Assembly: GCA_013397935.1 (NCBI GenBank)
Contig: VZRN01006386.1
Span: 1,982,251-2,046,250, forward strand
From: Dasyornis broadbenti
Lineage: Eukaryota > Chordata > Aves > Passeriformes > Dasyornithidae
Reading direction: 5' to 3'
Length of the DNA: 64,000 nt
Shown: positions 25,201 to 40,200 of the stretch, piece after piece
Layout of the letters: every line of letters starts with the position of its first letter
Position numbering within the stretch: position 1 is the first letter of the stretch
Position numbers and translations under genes: made by a program
The notes under the pieces: generated by a model
Database searches by the model: none
What the model saw: the letters and a program-made list of their open reading frames with translations, nothing else
Told to the model about the DNA's origin: nothing

Positions 25201-28200
25201 CCTTTACATTCCTCTTAAAGCAAAAGTAGACTGCAGTCATTTTTAGAGTCACAAACCAGAACAAACATGGGAGCTGCTGCTCCTCCTGCCAGTGGGTGTC
25301 TTTTCTTTAGCACTAAAGCAGGCACAAGGCTGCAGATTTTTCTGAAAAACACGAGTGGTGTTTCAGCTGAACCGGTCATAAGGTTTCAGAACAAACACCT
25401 CTGCTTTTTCAGATGGGATGCTAAAAGAGACCATTTCAGGCACTCTGCAGACTCTGGAAGACATTGACCTTTTTTCCTTGGAATCAATTCACATTTTTCA
25501 CTTCGTGGTCATGTGGGATTATTATCTGTAATTGAAAGTAGAAGTGTAGATTAGGGAAAAAATTTTACACAAGAACTCAATTACATGGCAAATTCCGTGG
25601 CCGAGGAACTACAGAATACATTCAGTCTGTATTAAACCCTACTTCTGAAATGAATGTTAATTAAAGAAGGCTGAAGATGTAGGCTGGATGGATGCAGACA
25701 AACAGAACAATCTCAGCCCGTTACAATGACAGTGCTTTCCCCAGTGGAGACAGAACGGATGGCCAGTCTTACTCAGATTGCATCTCTTGAGAGGACGATT
25801 TATAATGTACAAGACAGAAGAAATTTATTTGCTAACATATGGAAAACATTTATGGGCTCTTCTGAGGATCTGAAACTCAAGAAACACAACTACATATTGT
25901 TAAACCTTCTAAATGGAGATTTCATTTTAGAAATAAGCGTTTTTCAACTCGAGCCGTGACATTTAGTTCTATATACTTTTGTTTCCTGCCCTGTCAGATA
26001 TGCATTTCAGAACAGGTTGTTTGCTGTAGGTCTAAGCCACAGAAAAAGTATTAGTGGGCAAAGTCCTGTTTTTAAAGATATAACCCATGCTTCAGGAAGA
26101 TGGATGGGGAACATACACCATAGGGATGGGGCAGGATACTGCCACCCAAGTTATCATCTTGGCACTGCAAGTTACAGTCATGGGAGGAGATGAGGCTACT
26201 GACACCAAGCAAATGCTCCCACAGCCACAACTGCAGATTATCCAAAACCCAAAACCAGTCCACCTTCTGATACAAGAAAACGGCCCTCTTCTAAGCCATG
26301 CAAGGTCACAGCCTGCAGGACAGCTCTACCTCTGGGACAAACCTTCCCTTCCCCATGGAAGTAACTTGCTGGATGCCTGGAAGGGCTGCGCATGAGGGCT
26401 GACGAATAAATGAAATGGATGATGCACCAGTTGCACTCACAGAACTACGCACATCCCACGGAGCAATACTGGAGCTAACAGGATCAGGGGCCTTATAAAA
26501 GCCCCGTGTCAATCAATAGCCAACAGCCATATCGGGGTCAGGGCGTGGATGTAATGAGGGGGGTTGTTCTAAGGCTGGGAGCATTACATTGGTGCAAACA
26601 TCTGTGCACGATGAAATTGGGGTGGCCAGCCACAGAGAAGCCTCAGAAATGTGAAGTTTTGGGCTGCTGTGCTTGAACAGATTGAAACATCTTCAAGAAG
26701 AGCAGGACCTCGGGCCAAATATTTGAGACAGCAGTGCAGCAGCAATAGCTCAGATTTTCAGAGACGGGTAAATGACTGATTAAATGACTCAATCATGCAG
26801 ATGCTTTTGAAAATTCTGCCGCACGCAGTTAAGTTTATTCATGCATGTGTGGGAGAGGGGGAGGACTGTGAAGATTTTAATAACTACCTTAGGAAATAAA
26901 AAAGAACAAATGTACTTTCTCTTTAAAACAGAGAAAAAAAACCCAACCAAACCCAAAAAATCCACTGCTGTGGCTGGGTAAGAATTCACAGAAAGTTGTA
27001 GAGAAGTTTTGTGTGGAAGGATGACCAAATGGACTGTGATACACAAGTCAAAAACATGTGCAAAGAAAGAATGGAACAGAAGGGTAAAAATAAAACATTT
27101 CACAGCCCTATCAATTTCTTCCAATTTTAAACTGCTCCATGTTTCAGTATGTTATTTCTGGCTTATGCAGACTTCATACTCCACCACAACCTTCCAGATA
27201 AATAGGAAGTTGAGAGCTTTGAAGAGCTTAAGGACTGCAGGAAAAGGAAAGACTTCATCCCAGAAAAATGAAGTAGTATTGGGGAAGAAGATGTCCCCAA
27301 AGCCTTATTTTTGGAGCATGACAACACATCTGCCCTGGTGTGGCATCTTGACAAACAGTACCATGTGAGGTCTCACCACCAGTGAGCTCCCTCTTGCACT
27401 CTGGAGATCACAAAACCCTGCAGATAGTGCTGCCTGGCAGGGCACAACTCATTCCCCCAGCTCCCAACAAGATGCCAACGCCGCTGAGGTTTCCCTCCTT
27501 GCTAATGCTGCTGAGCAGATTGTTCCTCCTTCTCCTTCAGGCATCCTACCCATAAATATCTGCATGCAGGGAGTCACCTGTCACCTCCCTGGAGTCAAGT
27601 AGGTGGGAAAAATCTCCTGCAGTTCTGGCTCTTCATTTTGAGTGCAGGAGTTTCAGTGATTATGATGCAGCTGGAGCACCATTCACCCAACCTTTCCAAT
27701 GTAAAACAACACCTACTTAAAGGCAACAAGTTCTTCCTCCTTGTAAAAAGCATTCTTTGAGTTTAAAAATCAACACTTAGCCACAAGATTGAGCTTGTGG
27801 AGAAATTCAGGAGCTCTTCCAGGTCCCTAAACATCAGCCAGTAGGATTTCAGCAAAAACACACTTTCCTGTTTCCACAGGCTACTTGTCACTGCCTAAAC
27901 ATTGAGTATTCCAATGTGTAACCCAGTGAGAGCTGGCACACTCCCATCCGAGGAACATTTTGACAGTCATCCGCTTTCTGATGAGCACAGGAGAGACACA
28001 CACACATCAAGAGTGACTGTCCATCCCCAGCAGAGCACAGCTTGTCCAGTGAATTTGGGAACAAAGCAGCACATATCGCTAAAAGGCTCTGGCTCCACCA
28101 GTGCCTCCCCCAGGTCTGTCCCATCCCAGTGCCTATAAATCACTTCTGGCAGGTAGTTGGGAAGCAGCTGTTAATGATAGTTTTGCTGCAGAGTGCAGGA

Positions 28201-31200
28201 AGTCACCTTTTAACCCTGCCTGCTGTTGTTTGTCTCCCTGAGCGTGACAAAAGGACAGATGCGGACAACATGCCAGCCGTTGGGAAGATCCGGTCAAAAC
28301 TCAGCAGAGAATCTGACCTGGTCCCATGCTGGTGAAACAAGACTCTCAAAAAAACACCTTTTGGCTTTAGATGCTTCCTGGGACTCGTTTTCAAGCAGCT
28401 TGATGCTTGTACTGATTTTTTCCTCTTTCACCCTAACAATCCAGGGAAGTATCCCAAAGACAATTTAGAGTTTGCTGTTGCTACACTGAGGCTATCATAC
28501 CTTCCCCCCCCTTCCTGCCATCCAGGCCTCAGGGGACAAGGAGGGCATCTGTAACATAACTAATGCACTTATATGTGTCCATGGGGGGTTGAATTAAGGT
28601 GAGCATAAAACTTTATTAAAAAAAAAGTATACAAGGTGAGCAACTTGTTTTCAGCCCATGGAATAGCCCTAATCAGATTCACAATTTCACTTGACAGGGA
28701 TTTTTTACGTTTTAACTTTCCTTTTAAAGTGTTCAAGGCTAGTAGCTTTTGTTTCAGCAAAGCCCCAAAATATGTTTTAGACAACACCAAAAAAAAAAAA
28801 CCAGGAGCGAGCTGTTGGCAGTTAAGTCACTGCTGCTTAGACAGATGCCACACTACTGTGCCTTCCTCCACCTGAAGAACACCTGTCTGAACTTTCTACG
28901 TTTCATGTACAGGTGAAACACCTTAAGAGTTGGCTTTTGCTAACAACGCTGATTCAAAACCTTACTTCCTTGAGTATGTACCTGAGCAGCAGTTGCCTTG
29001 CAAACTGCCTGAGCATGCAGGGAGCTTCTCAAGGACAGAGAGAAGTATTAGGAGGTGTGTGCACCACTCAGTGTAAGCCATAAGAAATTCAAGGGTGGTT
29101 ATTTCTTCACTTCTAGCCCCTGACATCACCTGCTCCGACATGCTTTTCACATGGCGACAGGAGGCTAACAGGAGGCCTCACATTCTGTAGAGGGTATACT
29201 TCCATCAAATAAAACACACCCAGTGGCCAAACACGATGGTGGCTGAAAGTCAACCCTGAGGCATGAAAAGAAAAAACCCTTTTTAACTTTACCATATAAA
29301 CCTGAACATAAAAGAGAGGGAGCTTGGGTGACGAGTACTTACAGTGAAGACATCATCATCGCCGACCTCAGCCTCGTTGTGAAGGGTGGACGAGGAAGTC
29401 GTAGATCCTAGAAAAAACCAAACCAACATTTTTTTGAACACATCATACTTCCATGAAAACTTTTTTTTTTTTTAAGGCCGTTAAACATTTGTATTCTCAC
29501 AGGTTTGTGTGTTGTAGATGTGTGAAAGAGTGGCTCAAATTAAGGAAGAACAACCCATCTGCTGGCAGCTGGACTGGAGAGGTACAATCTGAAATGTGTT
29601 TCTTGAAACGCAACTGTGCGGCTGCCAATGCTAATTAACAATGATAAAAACAGCAGTTACCATTTCTAATTACAGAAGATTAATTTCTGAAGAATGGTAA
29701 AGCAATGCACTAATCAGTGCTCCAGGCTGATTCTCAGCTGTCAAGAAACCATGTATGAGTTTTTGTTCACTTATTCCTTAAATCTGGGGAGGGGGGCAGA
29801 ATATCACCTTTAACTTAAAAAAAAAATGAACCTCACTTTGACAATGCAGGTTAGATTGGGTTTTTTCCTTTTAATTTTGGAAGTTGTTATATACTGCAAA
29901 GGTCTTCTCTGCTACCACCTACTTCGCAGAGAATCACCTTGCTCCATGTAAATGAAGTATTTGAAAGGAGCTGATATGTGTAAAGCCATAGACAAGAGAA
30001 AAATACTGGGGTGTAATTTTCATTACGTACATCAGGCAATTTTCTGAAAAAGTGGGAAAGCATATGAAAAAGCTTTCTGGTTAGCACCCACATCACAGAA
30101 GGGCCTCAGGGAAGGTGGCACTCGCCATCGCTGGACTTGACACCAAATTTATGCTGTACCTAAAAAGGACTGACTCCTCTCCCTATCCAAGATCCCAGAC
30201 CCCCTTTCTGGTTGGCTTCATCTACCCTAAGGCTGTCAAGAACGGTGGGTGCAGCTGGAGGATCTGATGGGGGGAGAACTCCCAAGTCAAAGCTCTATTT
30301 TTCAGATGTAAGCCCACTGCTAGACTGATTATGGCTACATCACATCCCTGACCAACACAGCTGAACGGTATGTACCGCCTTCATTCTGGAAATTTGTTAA
30401 AATAACATGTTTTATATAATGCTATTGGCACCAGCCTTGGCTGCTCTCAGTTGCATCATCAAGAAGATGTGCAGAGCTAAGTGTGAAAGCCCACTTAAAA
30501 CTCTGAGTAATGTGGAAACATTTCTGCCATTTGCTACATTAGCTTTAAAATTAAAAAAAGCTGACACTCTATGGAGCTGCCTAGGGTTCCTGTACTTGTG
30601 CCCCAAACTTCTGACACTACAGGGAACAAACTATCGGTTAAATATTCACAATAAACCAGTGATTTCATGAAGTGAAGTTCTGAATGCACACTTAGCTCTG
30701 CTTAATATTACCTCCTGAATTTGATCAATTATGTGAACAAAAAATGAAAGATAAATGAAATCTGCTGGCCGATGCTGTGTGTGCATGAGCCAGTTATTGT
30801 TTTTCATTCAGAAAGCCTTATTTGGAAGCTAAGGAGGAACACATTCATGAGGATCAGCCTGTACCATTAATGGGATAAATATAGATTTGCTGATTTTTAA
30901 GTATCTGAGATACAGCAGAACTTGATTTTAAATACCTCCACTTTAAAATGGATCAAGAAGAGTAAACCAGGAGTTGCCAAGTATTGGCATCTCCAAAACA
31001 CTCAATACAGCCGAGTTATTATCTCCTTGAAACTTTGCACAATCCCATGCCACTTACATAAAACATCACTTCTATGACTCAAAATGCTTCACAGTTTTAG
31101 CAAGAAAAAGAACACAGGAAATCTACCCATAATTTCTCAATGTTAATGGCACAGAAAAAAGCAAATGAATTGAGAACATCCTTCCTCTAACTGGTGAGGT

Positions 31201-34200
31201 ATTTACCAGCAAGGAGTCCTGGGGCATTAATTCTCTCCCAGTATCTACCAATTTCATATTAAGCAAGGACAGACCACTCAGAACATTAAGATGTCTTAAT
31301 GGAGCTAATATCCTCAAAAAGAAAACACATCTGTACATACATTTGAGTTTGTATCCTCAAAAAATATACCATCTGTATATAAAAATATCCTGGTCACACT
31401 GGAAGGGAAGGCAAAAGACTTTGGACTACTAAGTCCATGGGTAAAAAAAAAAGCCAAGAAAAAAAACCCATGAAGAATCAAATTTCATTAAAATAAAGTA
31501 CAATTGGATTATAGCTGTATTGTGATTGCCTGATTGCAACGAAATGTGAAAAGGAAAAATTTATGACAACTTCAAAGCACACACAATTCAAACGCATTCT
31601 TTACAGAATTAAAAAAACAACACCCCAAAACACAACAAAGTCTTCAAGAACTACCATTCAACTCAGAGGATACAGACAAAACTAATTACTGCAAAATAAA
31701 ACCAAAAACAAACCGAAGTTTTATTCAACTCCAGGCAGGAATTAATTCTATGATTTAACAAAGACTCTGTAAGATGAGATTTAACTGCACATAAAGAGCC
31801 TGGGCTGTTTGAGTTGCCATCACTAGTGCGAAACCCAAGCCTATCAAAACCAGTAGTGACAACAAACTTGATGATAAATAACGGGGAGAAGTTTGGACAG
31901 ATAGGATTGAAAAATACTTGGACTGAAACACCTTATCTCCTCTCAGAGATGAGAAAATTCCATTCTTAAAAGCTGGGTCTTGCTCACTGCGAAAAGGGCC
32001 CCAGCTACACTTGGACAGATGCATAAGAGACCTCCAAGCCCAAGAACTGATTTAAAACCCATCCCTCTTCCCAGCTCCCTGACTCAACCCCCCTGCCCAC
32101 GCTTCCAAGGGTGGAAATGTCCACCCCCACGCTACCTTCAATGAGGTCCTCGATGGCTTTCCTCACTCCTCTGTCGAAGGCTCGAGCGTCAGCGGGGCTT
32201 TGAAAAGTGAGCCCAAACTTTCTGTTGTCAACTTTCCAGTGGTGGAAGGTGGGGTTTGCCTTCGTGTACACCAGGTCCTTCTTCACAAAGCACTCCAGCA
32301 CCACCTGGGAGGGCATGAGCCCCAAAAGAGGAGCAAAGTCACTTTTCCCACCCCAAGGACGCAGCCAGCACTGTCTCAGGCTGGAACCAAAAGCAAGCCA
32401 AGTCATGCCTCGCATAGGGGAACATCCTTCCCTACCAAAATGATGACTAATAAACACCAGATACTGCAATTGTTCTCAAAACCACTGCACATTCCTCTTG
32501 TGCTTGTGCTTTGAGCAGGCACTTGTTCCCTACCCCACGAGCATGTTTTGGACCCAGTGTGGCACACGTTAAGACAGCGGGGGGCTCAGGTGGAAGGAGA
32601 ACTTCTTCCCTCAATAACTTTGATCAACAGAAATTTTATCCACCAGCAGCAGATTTAGAAGGTGCTGCAACACTCCCCTCACTGTTTTTAAATTGTTCAC
32701 CTCCAGCCAGACACTCATCTCAAGTTCTGCTGTGCCAAAAATTATCTCTACAGTGATGCTCAGGGACAACAGGAATGGCTTGTCATATCTTACTCCACCC
32801 CTCAAAACCACAAGCATGGTTCCCAAACAATGTCAAAAAAAGCATCCTAAGCAAGACAGCATTGCAAACGACAAACTATAATTGAAACAGGTTTAAAACA
32901 CCAGTCTTTTTGAAAGCAAGATCACTTCTCACTCAAAAAATGCATTTTTTGAGCCTGTGGAAGGAGTGCTGCTTTTAAGATAGCCTGTATCTTCACAGGA
33001 GTGTATTTCAGAAGAATCAAATATATAAAAACAAGATAACAAAGTAAAACATTTAAAATGGCCCCTGGAAATCAGGAAAAGGCTTTATTAATTTGATTTG
33101 TGCAGTGATAGAAGAAAGCTCCCTTTTTTACATAAACAGCTACCAGGAGAAACTGAGTGTGTCAATTCATAAGAGACAACTTGTCTTCATATTCTCACTC
33201 AGCTTGTTCAAACCTTGAACAGCACGCAGCATAAATAATTCATGGCCCTTTTAAAAGGCTTGCACTGCATTACTCAGTGCAATGTGACTGGCTTCATAGG
33301 CTCTTTACACTTCAATTCACTTCTCACTTACCCCCGCGCTAGGTCTAAGGAAAAAAAAAAGAAAAAAAAACAGGCCCTCTTTCATTCAAAGGGGATCTTT
33401 GCATGTGGATGTCAAAAATTTACCTGCTCCTTCCAGGTGGCATCACACCAACCTAGATAGTAAAGAAGGCAATTTTAGATGAGGATGGGTTTGTTTTGTC
33501 CAATCTGGTGTTATGTGCACATGCCTGTTTTTTATATTTTTTAAAAAAGAAAAACTTGTACAAGAATACAATAGCAATAGATTTGGGATAATTCTCATTA
33601 TAAGAACAGACAAAAGTTGAATTAGGGTCTATTACCAGTTTGTCTTTCTGCCTTTCACCATGGATTAGAAATCCACTTCTTCCATTGCCCTCCGGGTACG
33701 TGACCTTGCAGACGCCAACTCTACTGAGACCGCCTCCTTCTTGCGGCAACCATCCCCCACTGGAGTCATCTCGGGTCATAACCACAGCTTTGACTCGCAC
33801 AATATAGCTGTCACTGCAATGGCAACAAAACAAAAACAGAACCTTTTGTGAGCATCAGTCTCATCGCAGCAGTTTTTCTTGAGGGCGGTATTTAGATGGC
33901 GCTGGGCTGACCCCAATGATGAGTTTCGGCCTGGGATGGAAGTCCACCTCCGTCACGGATGGCCTGGAACACTCAAGCCACTGTAGGAAAGAGACCCACC
34001 AAACAGCAAGGAACAAACCCGCTGGGTTCCCAGATGCCAACAAACAGATCAAACAACCTGTGGACCCTGACACTCTGCCTCATGCAGCTAGGGACAGCGA
34101 CAAAGAGAGTGGGCTGAACCAGGCACCACCCCAAGGCCAACTCCCACATTGGGACATGAGGTCCTCAAAGTGCAGGAAGAACAGAACGGAGCTCAAATAA

Positions 34201-37200
34201 CCCATGGACAAAGTGTCTCAAGGTTTCTGTGATCAAATTCGTGAGGTGGGCTTTGGCAGATGACATTCGGATTCCTCCACATCTGGGACAGCTTTATGGG
34301 GAAAACCTTATAAATGTGGCTCTAGCTGGTACCTCAGATGAAAGGAGATGGGAATCAGCTCAGCTCAGGCCACCAGGACCATGCCATGTCCCTAAAACAG
34401 TTTCACCAGCATTTCAAGAGGCTTTGAAAGGCAGAGCATCATAACCTCAAAAGAACCTATTCTGGAAGCACCCAAGATTTGCAGTTAATCCAGATGCCCA
34501 CGAGAGTTCAGAAAATCTCCCACAGTGGGAGACTCCATTCCCCCCACGCCTCCTCCTGTACCCTTTCCACAAAGCAGTTGCTCCATCATCTGCTGGGGAC
34601 ATCACCAGGGTCATTTGGAAGCAGAAAAGCTCCTACAGAACGCAAGTGAAAGCCACGCACCTTGCACGTAACAAGCAACAGACTGCAAGCTAAAACCGGT
34701 TGTCCCCTGCACAGAACTGCTGGGAAATCCTCAAATTAGCTTTTCTGTCCTCGTGCTGATGCTGCATCGGTGCTGCCCATCATATGTTGGACATTGATTA
34801 ACACAGGGATGCTGAGGACAGCGCTGATGGCTGTGATGCCCTCGCAGGGAGGTCACCATGGTGTGCTTGGATGTCAGCCACACACAAACCAGGGCACCCT
34901 TGGCTGCAGAGCTGCTGGGGCACCCTACGGTGCCCACAAAGCTGCTGCAGGGCACTCAAACCTGGGAACATCAACAGGGGTGAGAAAAAGGGATGTGCAA
35001 AGGAAAGTGCTCAGGGATTGTCCATCTCCAGGCCACCGTGTGACTTCACCAAGAGAAGGAAGAACACACGGAGGGCTCTACCAGGCAGCCTTTCAAAATG
35101 ACACGTATCATCTTCTATGGAAAGAAATTCCTCCCTGAGGAATGCTCTGTATCCAGACATTTTCCCAGCATCCTGCACAACATGACAAGCAGTAGTAGCT
35201 TTCTTCATCCTGCACCAGGTAAAACTGCCACGTTTTCAGACATTATTTTTGCAGCATTTTTTTGTAATCCAGATGCTAACACTTAAATTCCAAGCTTCCC
35301 TTTCTCTAACACGACCAGATTGAACATCTAAGCAAGCAGCCTCATAGCTCCTATCTGAAGGCAGTTTTGAGGACAAACCAAGGGAAGCAGTGAGCATCTT
35401 CTGGGACCAGCTTCTCTCTTCTGCAGCTACCCAGATCTCACAAAACACACACTGCAGTTTTCTCTTCACAGCCTTTATTTTACGGATACGCCAACTTTCT
35501 CACTGGACCTACACAATGACAACAGTGCACAGATGCTAGAAGCTCATCCCCTGCTGCCCTGAGTACTTTGCACTGGCTGATAAAAAGCTTTGCAACACAC
35601 TTAGATACATGGCCCACGGGGTCCCACAGCTGACAGACAAAAGGCATTCACAGAACTGAGAAACTGTGTTTTTAAGAATATTTTTGCTCGAGTCCTTAAA
35701 GCAGCTTCCTGGTACAGTAAACAGGGCAAGTGTGTCTATAAATAGATCCAGTCACCTTTTTATTTTTTAATGAAAACCTATTTCTAGATTTTACAGTGGC
35801 AACTTTAATCTCTTGACTTCCTCATACTCAGAAATAAGCAAAATACTTCAGCTAATTTCCTACTGTGCAAAAACTGAGCTGCTTCCATCCAAGACAGTTT
35901 TTCTTTTCTTCTCCGTACCTTTTCCATATGGTCTATAAGGATTAGCAATTAGCAGATGAAATAAAAAGAAAGCCAACTATACATTTCTATGCCTTTCTAC
36001 TATTCCCAGAAGATCCTTTCTGGACTTATTTTTAGCTATCTTCTGAAGTCAGAGCCGCTCAATACGACCTTCCCTCCCATCCTCCCGCAAAAGTCATCCG
36101 CAGAAACTGCTGCTTCTCCTTCCACACTTGAAAATCGCCACTGGCATTATAGCTTCCTGCAGGATTTACCATTCACTTTTATGGCAGCAGTTGGAGCCTT
36201 TGGCCATCCCAAATGTAATGCTGTCTTCGGTTACTCTGCTGCAGAAATTGTCCACTTAAAGGAAAATTAAGCAAGTAGCAGCTACTCAGTACTTCGTGAT
36301 TCCTGCCAGTTATTTACGCATTTCTATCCTCTCAGTGAATTCTCTAGGCTCATAATTACATTTGAGTATTAGTGAGTGGATGCCTTTACGTTAAATTTAG
36401 GTGCCCTGACTATCCCTACCCATTATAATGACAATCTGGTGGGGCACAGAGCCACATGGTTTTCATCTTCACATCCACACCTATCCATGACCTACGGCTC
36501 TTACAAACTCTGACACCACATGCCGAGAGAATACCATTTAAACTGTGTTCTTCCCATCCTGAAGAGCAACGTCCTTAAATGTATTAAGCCAGAAAATCTA
36601 GTTTCCATTCCCCTGCCATGGAAAGACAACCTCTGCTCCCCTATTAGACAAGAGACTTGTCCAGCAGAAGGGTTCACCTTTGGCAGGGCAGGCAGAGCTC
36701 TGGCTCCATTAACGTAATCCCTTTGCACGCTTTCCTGCACAATCAAAAGTCACCAGCGACACTGGGCTCCCTGCAGATCCCCGTCCCCACTCCCACTCTG
36801 CTCCAGCCATGGGCACATACTTCCCAAAGCAAAACCTGTGCCAAGGGACTTGGAAAAAAGAAAGAAAATGTAGAAGGAAAGGAGGTGGTTAAAGGTTCTC
36901 AGGGCTTGACATCTTGGTTTAATCATTGGATTAGGACTCAGAAGCTGCACGTTGAATTTTCAAGGCTACACACAGCTTCCTCCAGTCTTCTGTGTCTAAA
37001 TCCTGCCTGCTGTTTCCATCCACAAGCCTAGAATAGGCAATGCTTCTTTCCCTCATGCCAGTGTTGATAAATACTTGGGAGGTACTCAAATATTTCAGTT
37101 CCATATAAGGACCTCGCTTCCTTAGTGTAAAAGCTGTTTATTTTCTTTGCTATTTAATTTTACGCGACTGCATCAAGGCTCTGGCTGGTTCCAAGTATTC

Positions 37201-40200
37201 CAAATCCTGAGGATCAAAGGAGCGATCTGCAAATCCCTTGTGCGTGTCACTGATGAAACCTTTGTGCACTGGAGTAGCGGAACAACCACATTCAAGTCAT
37301 CCACCTGCATTTTTACCGTGCTAACAGTGCAATTTGACTCTTTCAGGAGAAATGGTTAATGAGGTCTGTGAAAATATTTGGTCCATTACAATTAATGAGA
37401 TACCGACAGGTAAAAACGAAACAGAGAAAACCCCACAGTAGCCTTAGTTCCCCTTGTTTTATTGGATCCTCGAAACTTTTAAGACTACTCTAATTGTTGG
37501 GTTTATGGCCTATACACTACGTGTTTCATGCAAACTACTCCTAATGATGCTCTTAAATGCTATCTTAACCATACAGATTTGTCTTCAACAGCCTTAAAAG
37601 CTTGGGAAGAAAGTATCTGAAGGGATTACCCAGCTGCATGGCAGCCTGCCAGCATGTTCCAGGGCTGCTCCAGGTTGTCTGCCTGCCCCACCCTGAGCAA
37701 AAAAAAACCCCAGAATGAACTTGGGGAGTAAAGGTAGCGCCAAAAGCATGTTTTTATTGGAAGGAAAAGAGAACCCTTTAAAAATTATAGCTTGTGGGTG
37801 TGCATATGTATCTCTAAAAGTATTAAAAAAAGAGTGCGTGCATGTATGATTGCTCTTCCAGAGGACACAGAATTTTCCTAAACAAAAAGTGACTGAATGA
37901 TTACCTCTGCCATCACTGAACCCTGGTCTCAGTACCTACAGCCCAACTCATGAAGCATTTGTGTGTCTAAGAGACAAGTGACATTTAAGGCTCATAGAAG
38001 CACTATCCCCCAGGATGCACAAATGGGGCTGACATCATTCTGTGCTCTTGGACATGAGCCACATCACCTCCAGCAGCACCAGTGGGGAACAAAGCTGTGA
38101 GCCCCCTGTATGGCCAGTGAGGGCTTATGGCTGCAATCCTGCATCCAAGACTAAGCACCAAACAATTCTCTCCTTAGTTAAGGTTTTAATGTCATTACTG
38201 TCTTCAGAAAAGGACAGTCAAATTAGACAACTCCCTTCCACCAGCTGCTCTTCTTTTCCACTTTGCTCCCAAAGCAGCAACTGCAAATACCATCTGAAAT
38301 ATCTAAATATCCCAAGGGGGGAAAAACAAAAAAAAAAAGTAGTCCAACCCACCACATCTACTGCTTTTCTTTTTTGAGTCACATTTCGCATCTAGAACAC
38401 TTTCCAGACACCTTCCATAACTCAGTAATATTCTTCCCTCTAGCCAAGCTACTTAACCAAAATACAAGTTTATAAGCCTCCACGTTATTGCAGCCATAAG
38501 GCACTTTGGTATTCTCCTCCCTTCCCAACTCTGCAGCTTACAAGATCAGGAAGGACTCAGATCTCAGGAAAAAAAAGTAATTGCATATAATGGATTTCAG
38601 CATTATGGAGTTCTGTCTTTTAATGCATGCATCAACATTCCCAGATCCCAGGTTTCAAGGAAGAGCCAAAAGGACAGCAGGAGGCTGCTAATGCAACAGA
38701 AGCAGAGGTCAAGCTGTTCAGCTGAACCAGGCACATAAACACAATTTAAACTATTTGGATCCAAACAAATGTAACTTTACGATTACTGGGGCATAACCTG
38801 TCTCTGGCTGACCAGGATGTACTTCACAGTGCCAGGTATTTTCTCTGCCCCAGCAGCTCCAACAGCTGGAGTTAAAGTCATCCCATTCCGCCCAGGTGAC
38901 TGCTGTGAGTTATATTGTGAGGATCCTCTTTGCAGTTCATCCCACAGCCAGAAAGCAGCGACATTTTGGTGGAAGACATGAAAAGCTGCTATTTTTGGAG
39001 TCCCACTTCCTTGATCTGTTGGTTGGTTCATGAACCTTCTTGCAAGGCTGACATATCTGCAGATTATAACCAGCATTTTCTTCTTCAAATCCTAACTCAC
39101 CAATTCATTAGAAAGAAAAAACTGTTAGAAAGTCGTGCCGCTACAACAAAATAAAGTTGATATTTCCATACCATTTAGACTTCCAGTAGGCTTGAAACTT
39201 TTTCATTAAGTATCACCAAGAAAAAAAAGGTATCTGTGTCTCTCTGGCCACATCAAGTATTTGAATGCAACCTGAAGAAAACCACAGAAAACCTCCCAAA
39301 GGTTTTCCTTGCCCTCACCTCTGCATCACAGCAGGAAGAAAGAACTACTCTACCTGTAACCTAACTATGGTATAACCAATTTGCAACCTGTATTTTTCTG
39401 TCTTTTAAATCCAATACCACCAGAATAAAAGGGCATCGGGGAAATTTTAGTTTCTACGCAGTCAGAGTAAATACAAACAGTTCCGTCTCCACATTCCTTG
39501 CTTCAGCGATGCTGGATGAGTCTAGAGCAGCCCCAAAGGCAAAATGAAGAGAGGTCAGGTCTCCACAGCCAGTGCTCAGCAAGCCTGGGTTTGCTTCCAG
39601 CGCTACAGTGCATCCAAAAAGCCTCCACGGGAAAAACTAACAGCAGTTTTGTTTGGCTTGTTTTTCCTTTTTCCAGAAGAAAAAGGACTTCTCAAAAAAC
39701 CAAGACACCTGCAACAACCCAGCCACCCGCCTCCACATCTCCCTTAAATGCCGAGGCAGTGAAGAACAAAGGAACCCTTTCACCAAAACGTTTGTTCAAC
39801 ATTTAAGGTTGATTTTACCGAGTTTACGAGAAACAGCTCTACCCTAACTAGCTCAAATGGGATTTCATAATCCCATAATTAGTTCAGATCCTTCCAGGAA
39901 GTACATGAAAATTCATTCCTGAAATACATACATACATACATATATAAATATACATATTATGTAGTCCTGCATCAACTAAATCCTTTTTTTTTTGGCCAGC
40001 AGAACATCCCTTCCTGTGCCAGACTTGCCCAGTGATCCCCACAAAGTGCTGTACACATAGGCAAAACCTCAAATGAACTGGAAGCAGCTTTTTAGGGGAA
40101 AAACCTGGCTTGCAAGCATGCTGATGGGCAAGCAAAGAGCCACTGATGCAGCTCAAGTGCATGGAATTTAAGGTCTCTCCCCAGAAATTAGCTTGTTGCA

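Noticed and set aside
26480..26510. TATAAAA flanked by short GGGGC/GCCCC arms as a promoter
   Set aside because: No coding start, CpG cluster or exon follows on either strand; likely coincidence.
32005..32469. 154-codon minus-strand ORF as a separate gene
   Set aside because: It is SPRED2 exon 3 with open intron sequence on both sides; similarity stops at the splice sites.
38783..39088. 101-codon minus-strand ORF with a protein-like C-terminal part
   Set aside because: Length is within chance expectation, no family is recognised and no coherent splice-site pair frames it.
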